NCBI RefSeq assembly: GCF_000196115.1
Contig: NC_005027.1
Location: forward strand, 992,001-1,056,000
DNA: 64,000 nt
Source: Rhodopirellula baltica SH 1
GTDB taxonomy: Bacteria > Planctomycetota > Planctomycetia > Pirellulales > Pirellulaceae
Direction: 5' to 3'
Shown: positions 33,731-42,447 of the stretch, one piece after another
How the letters are laid out: every line of letters starts with the position of its first letter
Numbering within the stretch: the stretch's first letter is position 1
Notes under the pieces: generated by a model
Seen by the model: the letters and a program-made list of their open reading frames with translations, nothing else
Databases searched by the model: none
Told to the model about the DNA's origin: nothing
Position numbers and translations under genes: made by a program

Positions 33731-34948
33731 TTACTTTTGCGTGGCAAGTTTGCGGAAGTAAGCTTCGATGGCTTCGCGGTAATGCGTCGGCAAATCGCGG
33801 CTGATCTGTTGCAGTGATTCCTGACGTTCCGCGGGAGGCAGATTGCCCCAGCCATTTTGGTCGTCCATCTTCTTGCGATCCGCATCACCTTGGCCATTGG
33901 CACCTGCGATCCGGCTGTCATCCATGGGTGACGCTTGCCCATCGCTTTGGCCGCCGTTCCCACTGGCGCTTTGTTGTTGCTGCTGCTGTTGTTGCTGTTT
34001 CTGCTGCTCTTCTTCGATCTTGTCGATCAGCTTGGTGAGCTTGTCGATCACCTCTTGCTCGCGATCCTTGGTCGCTTCGTCGGCACGTCCCAAATCCAAG
34101 CGACGCGTGACATCGCTCATCAATCGAGAGATCTCGTCCAGCGAATCTTTCTTGAGTGGTTTGATATCCGCGACCATCATCTCGGCGGTACGAGCGTAAC
34201 GTGAAGGAATCTCGTCTTTGCGTTGCAACAGACGACGCAAATCCGACAGTGAGTCTTTGATCTTCAACTGCGCGTGGTAGCACGCACCGCGATAGAACAA
34301 CAGCGTCGCGGGATCGGGGCACACCATCGGATCGACTTCGGCAAAAATCGGCAGGGCTTCGTCGTAGTAACGAGCACGCACCAGTTCACGGCCGATCCAA
34401 GTTCGAAGGGCCGCTCGCAATTCGTTTGGCATTGATTCAACGATTGCGTAATCCGGACCGTTGGGATCCATGCCACGTGCGGTGGACAACAAATCGCCGT
34501 TCAGTCGACGCATCAGTTCAGACAACACATCGAACTGTGCCGACGCGGCATCAACCCATGCGTTGAGCGGTTCCATGTCGTCACGCTGGACTCCAATCAG
34601 AAAGCTCTCGGTCGCTTGGTCCATCAAGTCGGGAGCGACGCCCAACGCATCCAGTGCTGCGCGAAGCTGTTCTGCCATTTCGTCCGAGTCTCGCAGCGGC
34701 CAATCCGCGTTACTCTTCAAGCCGTCATTGGCTAGGCCGGATTCCAAAGGTTGGGCTTCTGATTCCGGAATGATTTGGACCAAATCAGAACGTAATGGTC
34801 GAGAAACCGAATTGGATGAGAACGATGCTTTCGAAGCAGCCGAGACAATGGCGAGTTCCGACGCGGGTCCGATTTCGGCCATGGCGGGAGACGCCAAAAA
34901 GGAGGCCGGCAACAGAGTCCAGAGCGCAGCAGCGAAACGAATTCTCAT
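33731..34948 (-). CDS. exported helical (TPR-like) protein with poly-glutamine tract
   Basis: A 405-residue protein, the last gene of a leftward cluster. The ATG at 34948 gives a signal peptide (MRIRFAAALWTLLPASFLAS, then PAMAE); a TTG six codons upstream (34966) is the alternative start. Residues ~75-260 are helical, with TPR-like pairing (ARYYDEALPIFAEVDP; LFYRGACYHAQLKIKDSL). Next comes a coiled-coil segment and a run of about nine glutamines (33970-34013), then a Gly/Ser/Asp linker and a short helical tail with LPPAERQESLQQI. It starts 37 bp after the stop of the Glu/Gln-rich gene, so the two are probably co-transcribed. Function unknown. Confidence 0.7.
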   Translation of the reverse strand: MRIRFAAALWTLLPASFLASPAMAEIGPASELAIVSAASKASFSSNSVSRPLRSDLVQIIPESEAQPLESGLANDGLKSNADWPLRDSDEMAEQLRAALDALGVAPDLMDQATESFLIGVQRDDMEPLNAWVDAASAQFDVLSELMRRLNGDLLSTARGMDPNGPDYAIVESMPNELRAALRTWIGRELVRARYYDEALPIFAEVDPMVCPDPATLLFYRGACYHAQLKIKDSLSDLRRLLQRKDEIPSRYARTAEMMVADIKPLKKDSLDEISRLMSDVTRRLDLGRADEATKDREQEVIDKLTKLIDKIEEEQQKQQQQQQQQQSASGNGGQSDGQASPMDDSRIAGANGQGDADRKKMDDQNGWGNLPPAERQESLQQISRDLPTHYREAIEAYFRKLATQK

Positions 34949-34985
34949 CAGCAATGATCCATTCAAGGTCGCGGGAGGTGGTTCC

Positions 34986-36851
34986 CTATTTGTTCCGCTC
35001 GGTCACTAAATCACGGGTGATTTGATAAAGCCGATCTTGTCTTTGCGACAAATCGCGGAGCAATGGCAAGACGTCTTCGGCAGAAGTCTCCTTGCCATCC
35101 ATCAAACTAGCATAGCGATCCGTGGAGCCCTGGATGCGAGTTTGCATCGTACGGATCAATTTTAACTCGGCCAATTTCTGGACAAGGGGTTCTTCTCCAG
35201 AACCCGACGGTTGCCCCCCACCGTCGCCCTGTTGTTCCTGTTGTTTCTTTTTTTCCAGGTCACGTTGTGCTTTGGCTAATGCCGCAATCATTTCCTCCAA
35301 CCCAGCCAAGATGTCGGATTGCAGACCCTGAGTGACCAAGTCAATTTTGCTTTGTCCCAACCGGGTCGAGACCCGAACGGTGTCTTCACGCAATTGTGAG
35401 ACGACTTCTGGGAACGCGACACTTGAGCCTTCTTCTCGCAAAAGCAGCATCGCGCGGTCCGCTTCCAACGTGATTTTCTGTTCTTCGAACGCCAAATCAC
35501 CGGCCTTCAAATCCGTGGCACGATTGCGTTGGACTTCGGGTGTTTTTGCCAGTTGAACGGTTTGGTCCAACACGGATGATTGCATCGCCGCCATCTTGCG
35601 CAAACGTGCTTCGAGTTTTGCCAGTTCACGTTCCATCTCTTCTTCGCGAAGTTGTCGAAGGATCTTTTCCAATCGATCGATCGCGCGACGCAACTCTTCT
35701 TCGGCTTGTCGTTGTTGTTCGGTGGCTTCTTTTCGTTCGTTCTGAGCGAGTTTGTCCTGAGCTTCTTTCATCCGCTCGATCGCGCGTTCGAGCTGCTCCT
35801 TCGCCTGTTCTTGAGGCGATTGGGGTTTGGGTGGTTGCTGTTGCGAAGACGACTGCTGTTCGCCGGACTGCTTCTCTCCAGATTTTTGCTCGCCCGATTG
35901 TTGCTGCCCTTCTTCGGATTGCTGTTCCCCGGAAGGTGACTGTTCACCTTGCTCTTCGCCCGTTTTTTCTTCGGCGGGTTCACCATCTGGTTGCTCGCCA
36001 TTTTCGGAAGCTTCTTTGGGCTCATCGCCTTCAGGTTGCTGTTGCGAGTTCTCGTCTTGTTGTCCGCTTTCTTTGGGCTGCTCGTTTTCCTGCGGCTGTC
36101 CGTTCTCGTTTTGCTCGCTGCTCTCTTCGCCAGGTTTCTGTTCGCCGGACTCTCGTCCCGCTTCCATCTCGCTCTTGTTGCCAGATTGGTTTTCGGAATC
36201 TTCGTTCTTTGATTCTTGTGATTCGCTCTTTGACGATTCGCTTTCGGATGGTTCGCCGCTGGCGTCGTCGGATTCTTCCTCGAGTTCTTTGCGAAGTTCT
36301 TCAGCCCGTTCGGCGATCGCCTTCTGCTCCTTTTCAACTTCACTCATCTCGACACCGTTTTCGGTTCGAGCCCGGACGCTACGTTCGTTGCGCTCGGTCA
36401 ATCGAAGTTGTTTGATGAGTTCCGAAATGCGTTTCTTCTCATCGCGAATTCGGGAGCTTCGGTCTTCGCTCATCAACAGTTTCAGAATCGACTGCAGTTC
36501 TTCCGTCGCCGACTTCTGATCCGTCATCGCTTTGGATAGTTGGCCGTCGCCGATCATCTTGCCGGCACCGCGAAGTTTTTCCAGCACGAATCGTTCGCGA
36601 GATTGTTTGGCGACGCGTCGCAGTAGGGCTGAACGTTCCGGGTTTTCGCTGGCTTCCATGTCAGCCAATCGAAGCAACAGTTCTTCGAGACGCTCGTAGC
36701 GGGTTGCAACGCTGGATTGGCGTGACGCGAGCGTTGTGACTTCATCGTCCGTCGATGATTGAGCAAAGGACGGTTTCGCGGCGATTGAGATCACCAACAC
36801 GGCCGAAGCCAACGCGAGTGAGTAAGCGAAACGAATGCGTGCGTTTTTCAT
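34986..36851 (-). CDS. exported coiled-coil protein with long Gln/Glu/Ser-rich region
   Basis: A 621-residue protein from the ATG at 36851, which gives a normal signal peptide (MKNARIRFAYSLALASAVLV, cleaved near SFAQ); the frame is open to 36932. Residues ~40-190 are charged helices with heptad character. Residues ~195-350 are almost entirely Glu, Gln, Ser, Gly, Asn and Pro with many GEQ and GEE repeats, and are surely disordered. Residues ~350-620 form a long coiled coil (EQLERAIERMKEAQDKL; REEEMERELAKLEARLRKM) followed by a helical end. It is the middle gene of a three-gene leftward cluster behind a DUF4175-like membrane protein. In planctomycetes such proteins accompany that membrane protein; their role is unknown. 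Confidence 0.72.
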   Translation of the reverse strand: MKNARIRFAYSLALASAVLVISIAAKPSFAQSSTDDEVTTLASRQSSVATRYERLEELLLRLADMEASENPERSALLRRVAKQSRERFVLEKLRGAGKMIGDGQLSKAMTDQKSATEELQSILKLLMSEDRSSRIRDEKKRISELIKQLRLTERNERSVRARTENGVEMSEVEKEQKAIAERAEELRKELEEESDDASGEPSESESSKSESQESKNEDSENQSGNKSEMEAGRESGEQKPGEESSEQNENGQPQENEQPKESGQQDENSQQQPEGDEPKEASENGEQPDGEPAEEKTGEEQGEQSPSGEQQSEEGQQQSGEQKSGEKQSGEQQSSSQQQPPKPQSPQEQAKEQLERAIERMKEAQDKLAQNERKEATEQQRQAEEELRRAIDRLEKILRQLREEEMERELAKLEARLRKMAAMQSSVLDQTVQLAKTPEVQRNRATDLKAGDLAFEEQKITLEADRAMLLLREEGSSVAFPEVVSQLREDTVRVSTRLGQSKIDLVTQGLQSDILAGLEEMIAALAKAQRDLEKKKQQEQQGDGGGQPSGSGEEPLVQKLAELKLIRTMQTRIQGSTDRYASLMDGKETSAEDVLPLLRDLSQRQDRLYQITRDLVTERNK

Positions 36852-36984
36852 CGGCCAGAGGATTCGGCGGGGGCGGTCAGCTTGGTTCATGCAATAGGCG
36901 TTCATTGAAGTGGCTTTCCATCCGCGGTTCACGTCGCGAGGATGCGTCCAGAAAACGAACCCGGTCGATCACCCGCGTTCCTTT

Positions 36985-39483
36985 CTACTTGAACAGATCT
37001 TGAACCTGCTGGTTTCGAGTTTCTTCCGTTTCCTCGATCAATTCTTCCTGATCGCTGATCAACCCTCGGACCAAATCCAGAATTTCGTTGAAACTTTCCA
37101 GGTCAAGCATCTTTTCCAAGACGGCGTTGAGCGACAGGAGGACTTCGTCGGTTGTTGCGATTGCCGCGGTCGCTGCTTCCGTCATCTTGTCCCCAGACGA
37201 TTCGGCGGAATCTTCCGCCATCAAAACCCGTTCCATCGAAGTGATTTGACGCTGCAGGCGTGGCAAGGGTTCCGTCACCACCGCCGACAATGGGTTACGG
37301 ACGCCGTTTTCTAATCGTTCGCGGCGGTCAACCGAATCGACGCGGTTCTGCACCATTTCGAGAAGCAGGTCTTCGAGTCCGACGACAATCCCCGCCAACT
37401 CTTCCGTGGATTTGGTTGCCTGCAATTCCGATTGGCGGATTCGCAGCTGGACTCTTTGTCTCGCCCGGACGTCTTCCTCGCCGTCGTCGTCAGCGGATTC
37501 GCCGTCACCAGTCGAGGCGGATTCCTCGGCAGATTCACCCTCATCCGGAGTTTGCAAAACATCCAACGCGTCGTTTTGCACCGCGGCCAAACTCTGGCGC
37601 AAACGTTGTGTTTCATCGATCGCTTGTTCCAACCGCGAACGGAATTCAAGTTCGCGTCGTTCGAGTGTCGCGAGCAGTGTCTCTGGTGTCACGACTTGCA
37701 AACGAACCACCTCGCCGCGAATCGAGTGTGGTTCACCCAAGTCGAACCGGTCCTTGGCCGTCGTGAAAATTTGCACGCTCGCTCCGGGAGCCAACCCATT
37801 CACGGTGCCGTCGTCAGATAGGTCTCGCAGGTCAAACGTCCAAGCCGCGTTTCCGTCACGATCCAATTCGGGCGAGACGGTGTGTTGCTGTGGTTCCCCA
37901 TTGGCCGCCGCTTCGCCATCGCTAGCCCCGTCTGCGTTTTCCTCGGATGCTCGGACCGCCATCGTCAGGCTCAACGATTCGACGCCGTAGTCATCCGTTG
38001 CAGTCGCTTGAATTGGCAACATCGCGATAGGAGTGATCGACGAGCCGATGCCCTTCATCGTCATCGATGTCTCGGGAACTTGGTCTCGGACGACGCCAAT
38101 GAAGTATCGATAAGATGCCTGAGCGGAAATGCCAGTTTCGTCTTTAGGAACCAATCGAACGGAGGTGGGTTCTCGCAAATCGGACACCGACCATTCAAAC
38201 GACATGCGGTCGTTAGCGATTTTAACGACAGGTTCCGCACGTTCGGTGGACCCATCGCTTGCACCTTCGGAAGTCGTTGCGACATCGACGGCACCGAGTG
38301 GTTTACTGCTGGTTCCACGAAGCGTGAGTGAGCTGCCCTCGCGAATTCGGAAGCCGGCTTGGTACTTCAGGATTTGATCAGCGGCGTCGGGCGATGCATC
38401 TTCGGCGTTAAAGATGCGTAGGTAATCGGGATAACGAATTGCCAATTCCATGTCCGCGATCGCGGGCGGATCAACCGCTTCGATACGGTAGTCGAGCAAG
38501 CGATCGTCCAAGCCTCGAATGGTCATCGTCACGGACTCGGCCAACGAAGCGAGCGGTGGCCCGTCGAGCACAAACGATTGATAACCATCTTGAATGCGGC
38601 CAACTCGGCGAAGGTTGCTTTGACCACGGTTGCCGGAATCATCGACGTAAGAAACGGTGCAGATCTCGGGAACGGTGTGCCCGAGTTCTTCCGTTGCCGC
38701 ACGAATGCGAAGCGTTGTGCTGCTCCCGCGAGCCAAGCGGAGCGTCTTGTCCTCGAATGTCAAAAGTTCGGTGCCGACCTCTTCGGTGTCGTCCGCGGTG
38801 ATGATCGGCGATTCCACGCCAATCATTTCAAGCTCAGCTTTTCGTGGCCAAGGTGAATCGGAAAACAATGACAATCGTCCGACCGCGCGAGCGAACGTAT
38901 GTGGGCTGGCGATCGCCATCACCAAAGCGGCCAGCAACAACGGGATGACCAACATCAACTTTCGGCGAATCGGTTCCCACCGAAAGACACGTCCGAATTC
39001 AACTTGGTCGACGGCCGCGGCGGCTTCCTGGTGAACGTGTTGCAACAACACGGGGCTGTGCGAATCGTAGGTGCGATTCTCTTGAGTCAATTGAACGGCG
39101 GTAACCAAACGTCCGCCAAGACTCGGATGGTGACGTTCGATCAGCAACGCCAATGAGTCATCGGGCAGTTCTCGGTTGAGTCGGCCCCACAACCATTTGG
39201 CCAGAATCACAACGACCAAAACCGCGACAACAAACAGCACGACCGCGCGGGCCGATCGAGGCATTTCGCTGCCGCCGATTCGGACTGGCAGATAGTCGAC
39301 CGCAAGTGCCACCCAAAACACGACCAGCACCAGCGCCGCGATTGCGAGCAACGAATCCCAAACGATGTAGCGTCGCACCCGTTCGCGTAGTCGTGACAAT
39401 AAATCACGAAGTCCCGGATCCAACGATTCAGTACGACCCATCCGATTCCCAATTCGATTTGTACGTGTGTCCGTCGTCCCCAT
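36985..39483 (-). CDS. large membrane-anchored protein resembling DUF4175 family
   Basis: An 832-residue protein. There are two N-terminal membrane helices, at about 40-60 (LLAIAALVLVVFWVALAV) and 80-100 (AVVLFVVAVLVVVILAKWLW), and a third at about 175-195 (LMLVIPLLLAALVMAIA). A long soluble beta-rich region follows, resembling the periplasmic part of DUF4175-type proteins, with a coiled-coil C-terminus (LERRELEFRSRLEQAIDE and onward). It is the first gene of a cluster with two Gln/Glu-rich exported proteins, 133 bp upstream of the next start. This module often travels with MoxR/BatA-type genes in planctomycetes, but none is next to it here. An in-frame ATG at 39441 is an alternative start with GGGA before it. 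Confidence 0.7.
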   Translation of the reverse strand: MGTTDTRTNRIGNRMGRTESLDPGLRDLLSRLRERVRRYIVWDSLLAIAALVLVVFWVALAVDYLPVRIGGSEMPRSARAVVLFVVAVLVVVILAKWLWGRLNRELPDDSLALLIERHHPSLGGRLVTAVQLTQENRTYDSHSPVLLQHVHQEAAAAVDQVEFGRVFRWEPIRRKLMLVIPLLLAALVMAIASPHTFARAVGRLSLFSDSPWPRKAELEMIGVESPIITADDTEEVGTELLTFEDKTLRLARGSSTTLRIRAATEELGHTVPEICTVSYVDDSGNRGQSNLRRVGRIQDGYQSFVLDGPPLASLAESVTMTIRGLDDRLLDYRIEAVDPPAIADMELAIRYPDYLRIFNAEDASPDAADQILKYQAGFRIREGSSLTLRGTSSKPLGAVDVATTSEGASDGSTERAEPVVKIANDRMSFEWSVSDLREPTSVRLVPKDETGISAQASYRYFIGVVRDQVPETSMTMKGIGSSITPIAMLPIQATATDDYGVESLSLTMAVRASEENADGASDGEAAANGEPQQHTVSPELDRDGNAAWTFDLRDLSDDGTVNGLAPGASVQIFTTAKDRFDLGEPHSIRGEVVRLQVVTPETLLATLERRELEFRSRLEQAIDETQRLRQSLAAVQNDALDVLQTPDEGESAEESASTGDGESADDDGEEDVRARQRVQLRIRQSELQATKSTEELAGIVVGLEDLLLEMVQNRVDSVDRRERLENGVRNPLSAVVTEPLPRLQRQITSMERVLMAEDSAESSGDKMTEAATAAIATTDEVLLSLNAVLEKMLDLESFNEILDLVRGLISDQEELIEETEETRNQQVQDLFK

Positions 39484-39655
39484 GGTACCAACGATCCACG
39501 AACCAGCCTATCGCGGCGGATTTGGCGTCGAATCTTGATCGTCGGGAAGCGTGTGGTCGTCTCAAAACCAACGTAAACGCGATGTCGTCGCGAAAGAGCG
39601 TGCTGGCAACACGGGGGAGATGGCAGTCACCTGAGCCGCAGCCGAACTCCCAAGA

Positions 39656-41554
39656 CTAGCTTCGTTTGTCGGCCCGCGGTTCACTTTCACGTTGACCGTA
39701 GATCACCGTGCGAACGCCTTGTTCGTGACCCACCAAGGCTCGGTCCCAATCCGTTCGCATGGTGGGACCGCCTGCCACCGAAACATCGCCTGCAAATTCA
39801 CGGATCATCCAGCCTCTTTGGGCGGCCGGTGAATCTGCCGGAGCGTTGCGACGACGCATCTCGATGTCATCTTCGTCGACCAGTTCATGTTCTCGGTGGT
39901 CAGCAATGAATCGAGCGAAGTAACCCTCTTCGGACAACTCGTGGTATCGAAGGTCGATCTTCTTTCGAGTCACCCAAGATGCGTTCTCACCGGGCATCTC
40001 ACCGGCGGCTTGATCCAGCATCCAACGTTTGCCCAGCCAATCGATGCGGCCGAGTCCCTGCGCCGTTTGGTTGCCATCTTTTCGGAACTGGCGAACCAAA
40101 CGAATCGACTCGGCCCAATGTTGCAGTGCCCGATCGGCTTCGTCCCAACCGGACGTTTGGCGAGATTGCTGTTGTTGCTCGCGGACGAACTTCGCCGCCG
40201 CGCGGTAGTAGTGCGTTTGCATTTCCAACGATGTCATCTCACCGTGGCTGGTTGGAACTCGCCGCAGCAGATTCCAATCGCGATTGAAAACATGCAGAGC
40301 TCGAATTGGACGACGTAGTCGTGGCAGCTCCTTCGTTTGCTTTGCTTCGATCATGTCCAGCACCAACGCGACGCTGCCGACCTTTGCCCATTGCGCCAGA
40401 TCGCTGAGGTTGGAATCGGACAACCCAATTTGCAAACGTTGTCTGCGTTTGAGCAAGTGACGAGTCTCGGCAATCGATCGCCAAGAACGACCACACAACT
40501 TTGACAACCAGTGACCGTAAACGAAGATTGGTCGTTCGCCGTTGAAGCCACCCATGTCGGCGACCCGGTCAATTCCCAACGCTTTGCCTGACAAGAAAAA
40601 ACGGCCGTCATGATCCAGGTGACCGGTTCCCATGATCGCAACTCGCGAAACCAGCAGGCCGGTCAGATGGCGACGTTGGGTTCGGAATGCGATGTGTGTC
40701 CCAATCACTCGCAAGGACAACACCAGTGGCAGGTGCAGCATTCGCAAGCAGGCGATGGAAAGCCATTGAAACCATGATGGCAGTGCCACAAAAGTTTCTT
40801 CCGAATCACTGGTGTCGGGATGGTCGTGCCACTGCAGATCATTGTCTTGGTCCGTGGTGTTCAGTTGTGTGTCAAAGCGACCACCACGCCGGTAAACTAT
40901 CGATCGAGCTTGCCGAACCGAGTGTTGAATCAGCGATGCAAAGACGATCGCGACCACAATGGGAAATGACATCAACACACAAATGATCTGCAACGCCCAA
41001 ACGAAACATATCGCGAGTCGGTAGACCAGCAAGCCAAAGCCGGATGCCACATCGGTCTCGTAGTTTTCCTGACAACCATAGAGATGCCCGGCCGCGTCGC
41101 AGCTGTTCTTCAGAACTCGAAGTCGTCCGACGTTTTGATCGTCTGACCACCGTGCCTCGTTCGATGCGTCTCGCATGATTTCGTCGATCGCTCGTTGACA
41201 CGCGACCAGATCACTTGGGCGATACACTTCCGGGGTCGCCATCTCAAACAACCCGCCCGGTCCGTCGCGAAATGCCAGATGGGTCTCCAGGTTGATGGCT
41301 GAGCCGTTTGCCAAGAAACGGCGATCGCCGCCATCGAGTCCTTCCACGGCCGGCAAGTGGCGACAAATCGCATCTCGCAGGCCAGCGTAGACTTCGCGAG
41401 CTGTAACGCTGGAACTCAACGAACCGTCGCGAGGTTCGACGACGGTGGCGAACTCGGTTTCCATTCCCATCAACCGTCGGCACAAACGCTGGCGAATGGC
41501 AATCCTGGCTGAGGGCGATGTCGTCTGGGGTGGGGGCGTTCGAGGCCTGGTCAT
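39656..41554 (-). CDS. Pup-ligase/depupylase (PafA/Dop) family protein with membrane-spanning insertion
   Basis: A 632-residue member of the PafA/Dop carboxylate-amine ligase fold. Family landmarks are clear: GMETE at ~30-34 (family GIETE), FLANGSAINLE...FEMATPE (family NGARLYxD...HPEYATPE), LKNSCDAAGHLYGCQENY (family KNNTDSAGxSYGCHENY), LLVSRVAIMGTGHL, RLQIGLSDSNLSDLAQW...VALVLDMIEA (family RLHVIVGDSNMSE...AALVLEMIE), and YYRAA. Between CQENY (~160) and LLVSRV (~297) lies an insertion of about 130 residues with a strongly hydrophobic stretch (~172-208), absent from PafA and Dop. The usual catalytic Asp appears to be Glu (INLE). The start at 41554 lies 13 bp behind a small ORF ending in Gly-Glu. 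The frame remains open upstream to 41797, but that part overlaps the small ORF. Confidence 0.85.
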   Translation of the reverse strand: MTRPRTPPPQTTSPSARIAIRQRLCRRLMGMETEFATVVEPRDGSLSSSVTAREVYAGLRDAICRHLPAVEGLDGGDRRFLANGSAINLETHLAFRDGPGGLFEMATPEVYRPSDLVACQRAIDEIMRDASNEARWSDDQNVGRLRVLKNSCDAAGHLYGCQENYETDVASGFGLLVYRLAICFVWALQIICVLMSFPIVVAIVFASLIQHSVRQARSIVYRRGGRFDTQLNTTDQDNDLQWHDHPDTSDSEETFVALPSWFQWLSIACLRMLHLPLVLSLRVIGTHIAFRTQRRHLTGLLVSRVAIMGTGHLDHDGRFFLSGKALGIDRVADMGGFNGERPIFVYGHWLSKLCGRSWRSIAETRHLLKRRQRLQIGLSDSNLSDLAQWAKVGSVALVLDMIEAKQTKELPRLRRPIRALHVFNRDWNLLRRVPTSHGEMTSLEMQTHYYRAAAKFVREQQQQSRQTSGWDEADRALQHWAESIRLVRQFRKDGNQTAQGLGRIDWLGKRWMLDQAAGEMPGENASWVTRKKIDLRYHELSEEGYFARFIADHREHELVDEDDIEMRRRNAPADSPAAQRGWMIREFAGDVSVAGGPTMRTDWDRALVGHEQGVRTVIYGQRESEPRADKRS

Positions 41555-41567
41555 TCTGGGGCCGGGT

Positions 41568-41801
41568 TCATTCGCCGTCGTGATGCGTGTTGGCACGATG
41601 CAGATAGATTGCGGCATCGTCGCAGGCGTCCAATCCAATCGACAAGGCGAATGATTCCAGGCTGCCCGATTCGTCTTTCGCAGGAAAGGACGTCGCGGGT
41701 GCGTTCGATTCAGCTGATTGCGTCCGTGAAGACGGCGACGGTTGACGACCGCTGGATGTTTCGGATGGCTGATCCAACGGTTTCGTTTCAGTGACATTCA
41801 T
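41568..41801 (-). CDS. small disordered acidic protein ending in Gly-Glu, candidate Pup-like modifier
   Basis: A 77-residue ORF starting at an ATG with GGAAGG about 10 bases upstream and ending 13 bp before the PafA/Dop homologue on the same strand. Residues 1-45 are Ser/Pro/Thr/Glu-rich and look disordered. Residues ~46-68 (LESFALSIGLDACDDAAIYL) could form an amphipathic helix, and the protein ends HHDGE. Pup is 60-70 residues, disordered, has a C-terminal helix, ends in Gly-Gly-Glu or Gly-Gly-Gln, and is encoded next to its ligase. Similarities here are size, order of parts, terminal Gly-Glu and gene position. Differences are Asp in place of the first Gly and no visible alignment to known Pup helices. 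The assignment is inference; it could be an unrelated small protein. Confidence 0.55.
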   Translation of the reverse strand: MNVTETKPLDQPSETSSGRQPSPSSRTQSAESNAPATSFPAKDESGSLESFALSIGLDACDDAAIYLHRANTHHDGE

Positions 41802-42373
41802 CGTTCAAAGACCTTCCGTTCGACATTGCGAACGATTCCATTTGCTCGGGCCGTTTCATTCGTTCATTCGTTGCCGGCATCAGTCCACGCTGATGCGTAT
41901 CGCGGCTTCGGTTCGCGTTGGCTCGTTTCGGTGCCATCCAGTTGGCCACCTTGGTCACCAAGAGCATCAACGCGGGATGTGTCGTCATTCTAACACCACG
42001 GCGATACCTGGTTTCACCTTCGGAGAGCGAAATTCGATTCGATCGTGCGAAAAAGTGCACTGGCTCGAGGACACGCCACGTCGACGAAACTGTGGTCTGT
42101 CCGGGTTTGCTCACCGATCAGGTGGTCTGCTGAAACCGATTTGAGTCCGCTTCGTTAGAGCAATTTGAGAACCACAAATTGCGATCCCAGCTCCCGCTCA
42201 CAAAATTTTCGAGAGAATTTTTTTGCGAATTCGGAAAAGTTTTTTCTCGTCGTCTCAAAATTTTGTGGAATTTTTACCTGCGGGGATCACTTCGGGGCCT
42301 TCTGGAGACCGGTTGGGCCGACCCGACGGCCCTTGACGTTTTGGCCCAAACGCACGTATTCTCTGGAAAAGTC
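41802..42373. other. intergenic region with AT-rich inverted repeat upstream of tRNA-Thr
   Basis: About 570 bp without a supported gene. The left part should hold the promoter of the small ORF and ligase. The right part (42165-42290) is unusually AT-rich for this window and has an 11-base inverted repeat. A leftward 108-codon frame at 41788-42114 shows no family features. Confidence 0.4.
42199..42267. repeat. AT-rich inverted repeat upstream of tRNA-Thr
   Basis: CACAAAATTTT at 42199-42209 and its exact complement AAAATTTTGTG at 42257-42267 flank a T-rich interior with further partial pairing (CGAGAG / TTCTCG). It lies about 105 bp before the tRNA. Confidence 0.5.
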
Positions 42374-42447
42374 GCCAGCGTAGCTTCAATTGGCAGAGCA
42401 TCGCATTCGTAATGCGAGGGTTGCCGGTTCAAATCCGGCCGCTGGCT
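42374..42447 (+). tRNA. tRNA-Thr (anticodon CGU)
   Basis: A complete cloverleaf can be drawn. The acceptor stem is GCCAGCG paired with CGCTGGC and a T discriminator. The D arm is GCTT...GAGC with GG in the loop. The anticodon stem is TCGCA/TGCGA with loop TTCGTAA, so the anticodon is CGT, which reads the threonine codon ACG. The variable loop has five bases and the T arm is GCCGG TTCAAAT CCGGC. CCA is not encoded, so the CCA-adding enzyme must supply it. Flanking DNA is AT-rich on both sides. Confidence 0.96.

Noticed and set aside
35540-36415. Long + strand frames opposite the Gln/Glu-rich gene
   Set aside because: Complement of repetitive CAG/GAA codons; the Cys/Ser- and Leu/Phe-rich products are not protein-like.
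41555-41797. Extension of the ligase frame upstream to 41797
   Set aside because: The extra 81 residues overlap the Pup-like ORF and are Arg/Pro/Thr-rich without family similarity; the ATG at 41554 fits the PafA/Dop N-terminus.
41788-42114. A 108-codon - strand frame upstream of the Pup-like ORF
   Set aside because: It overlaps the start of the small ORF and shows no conserved features.
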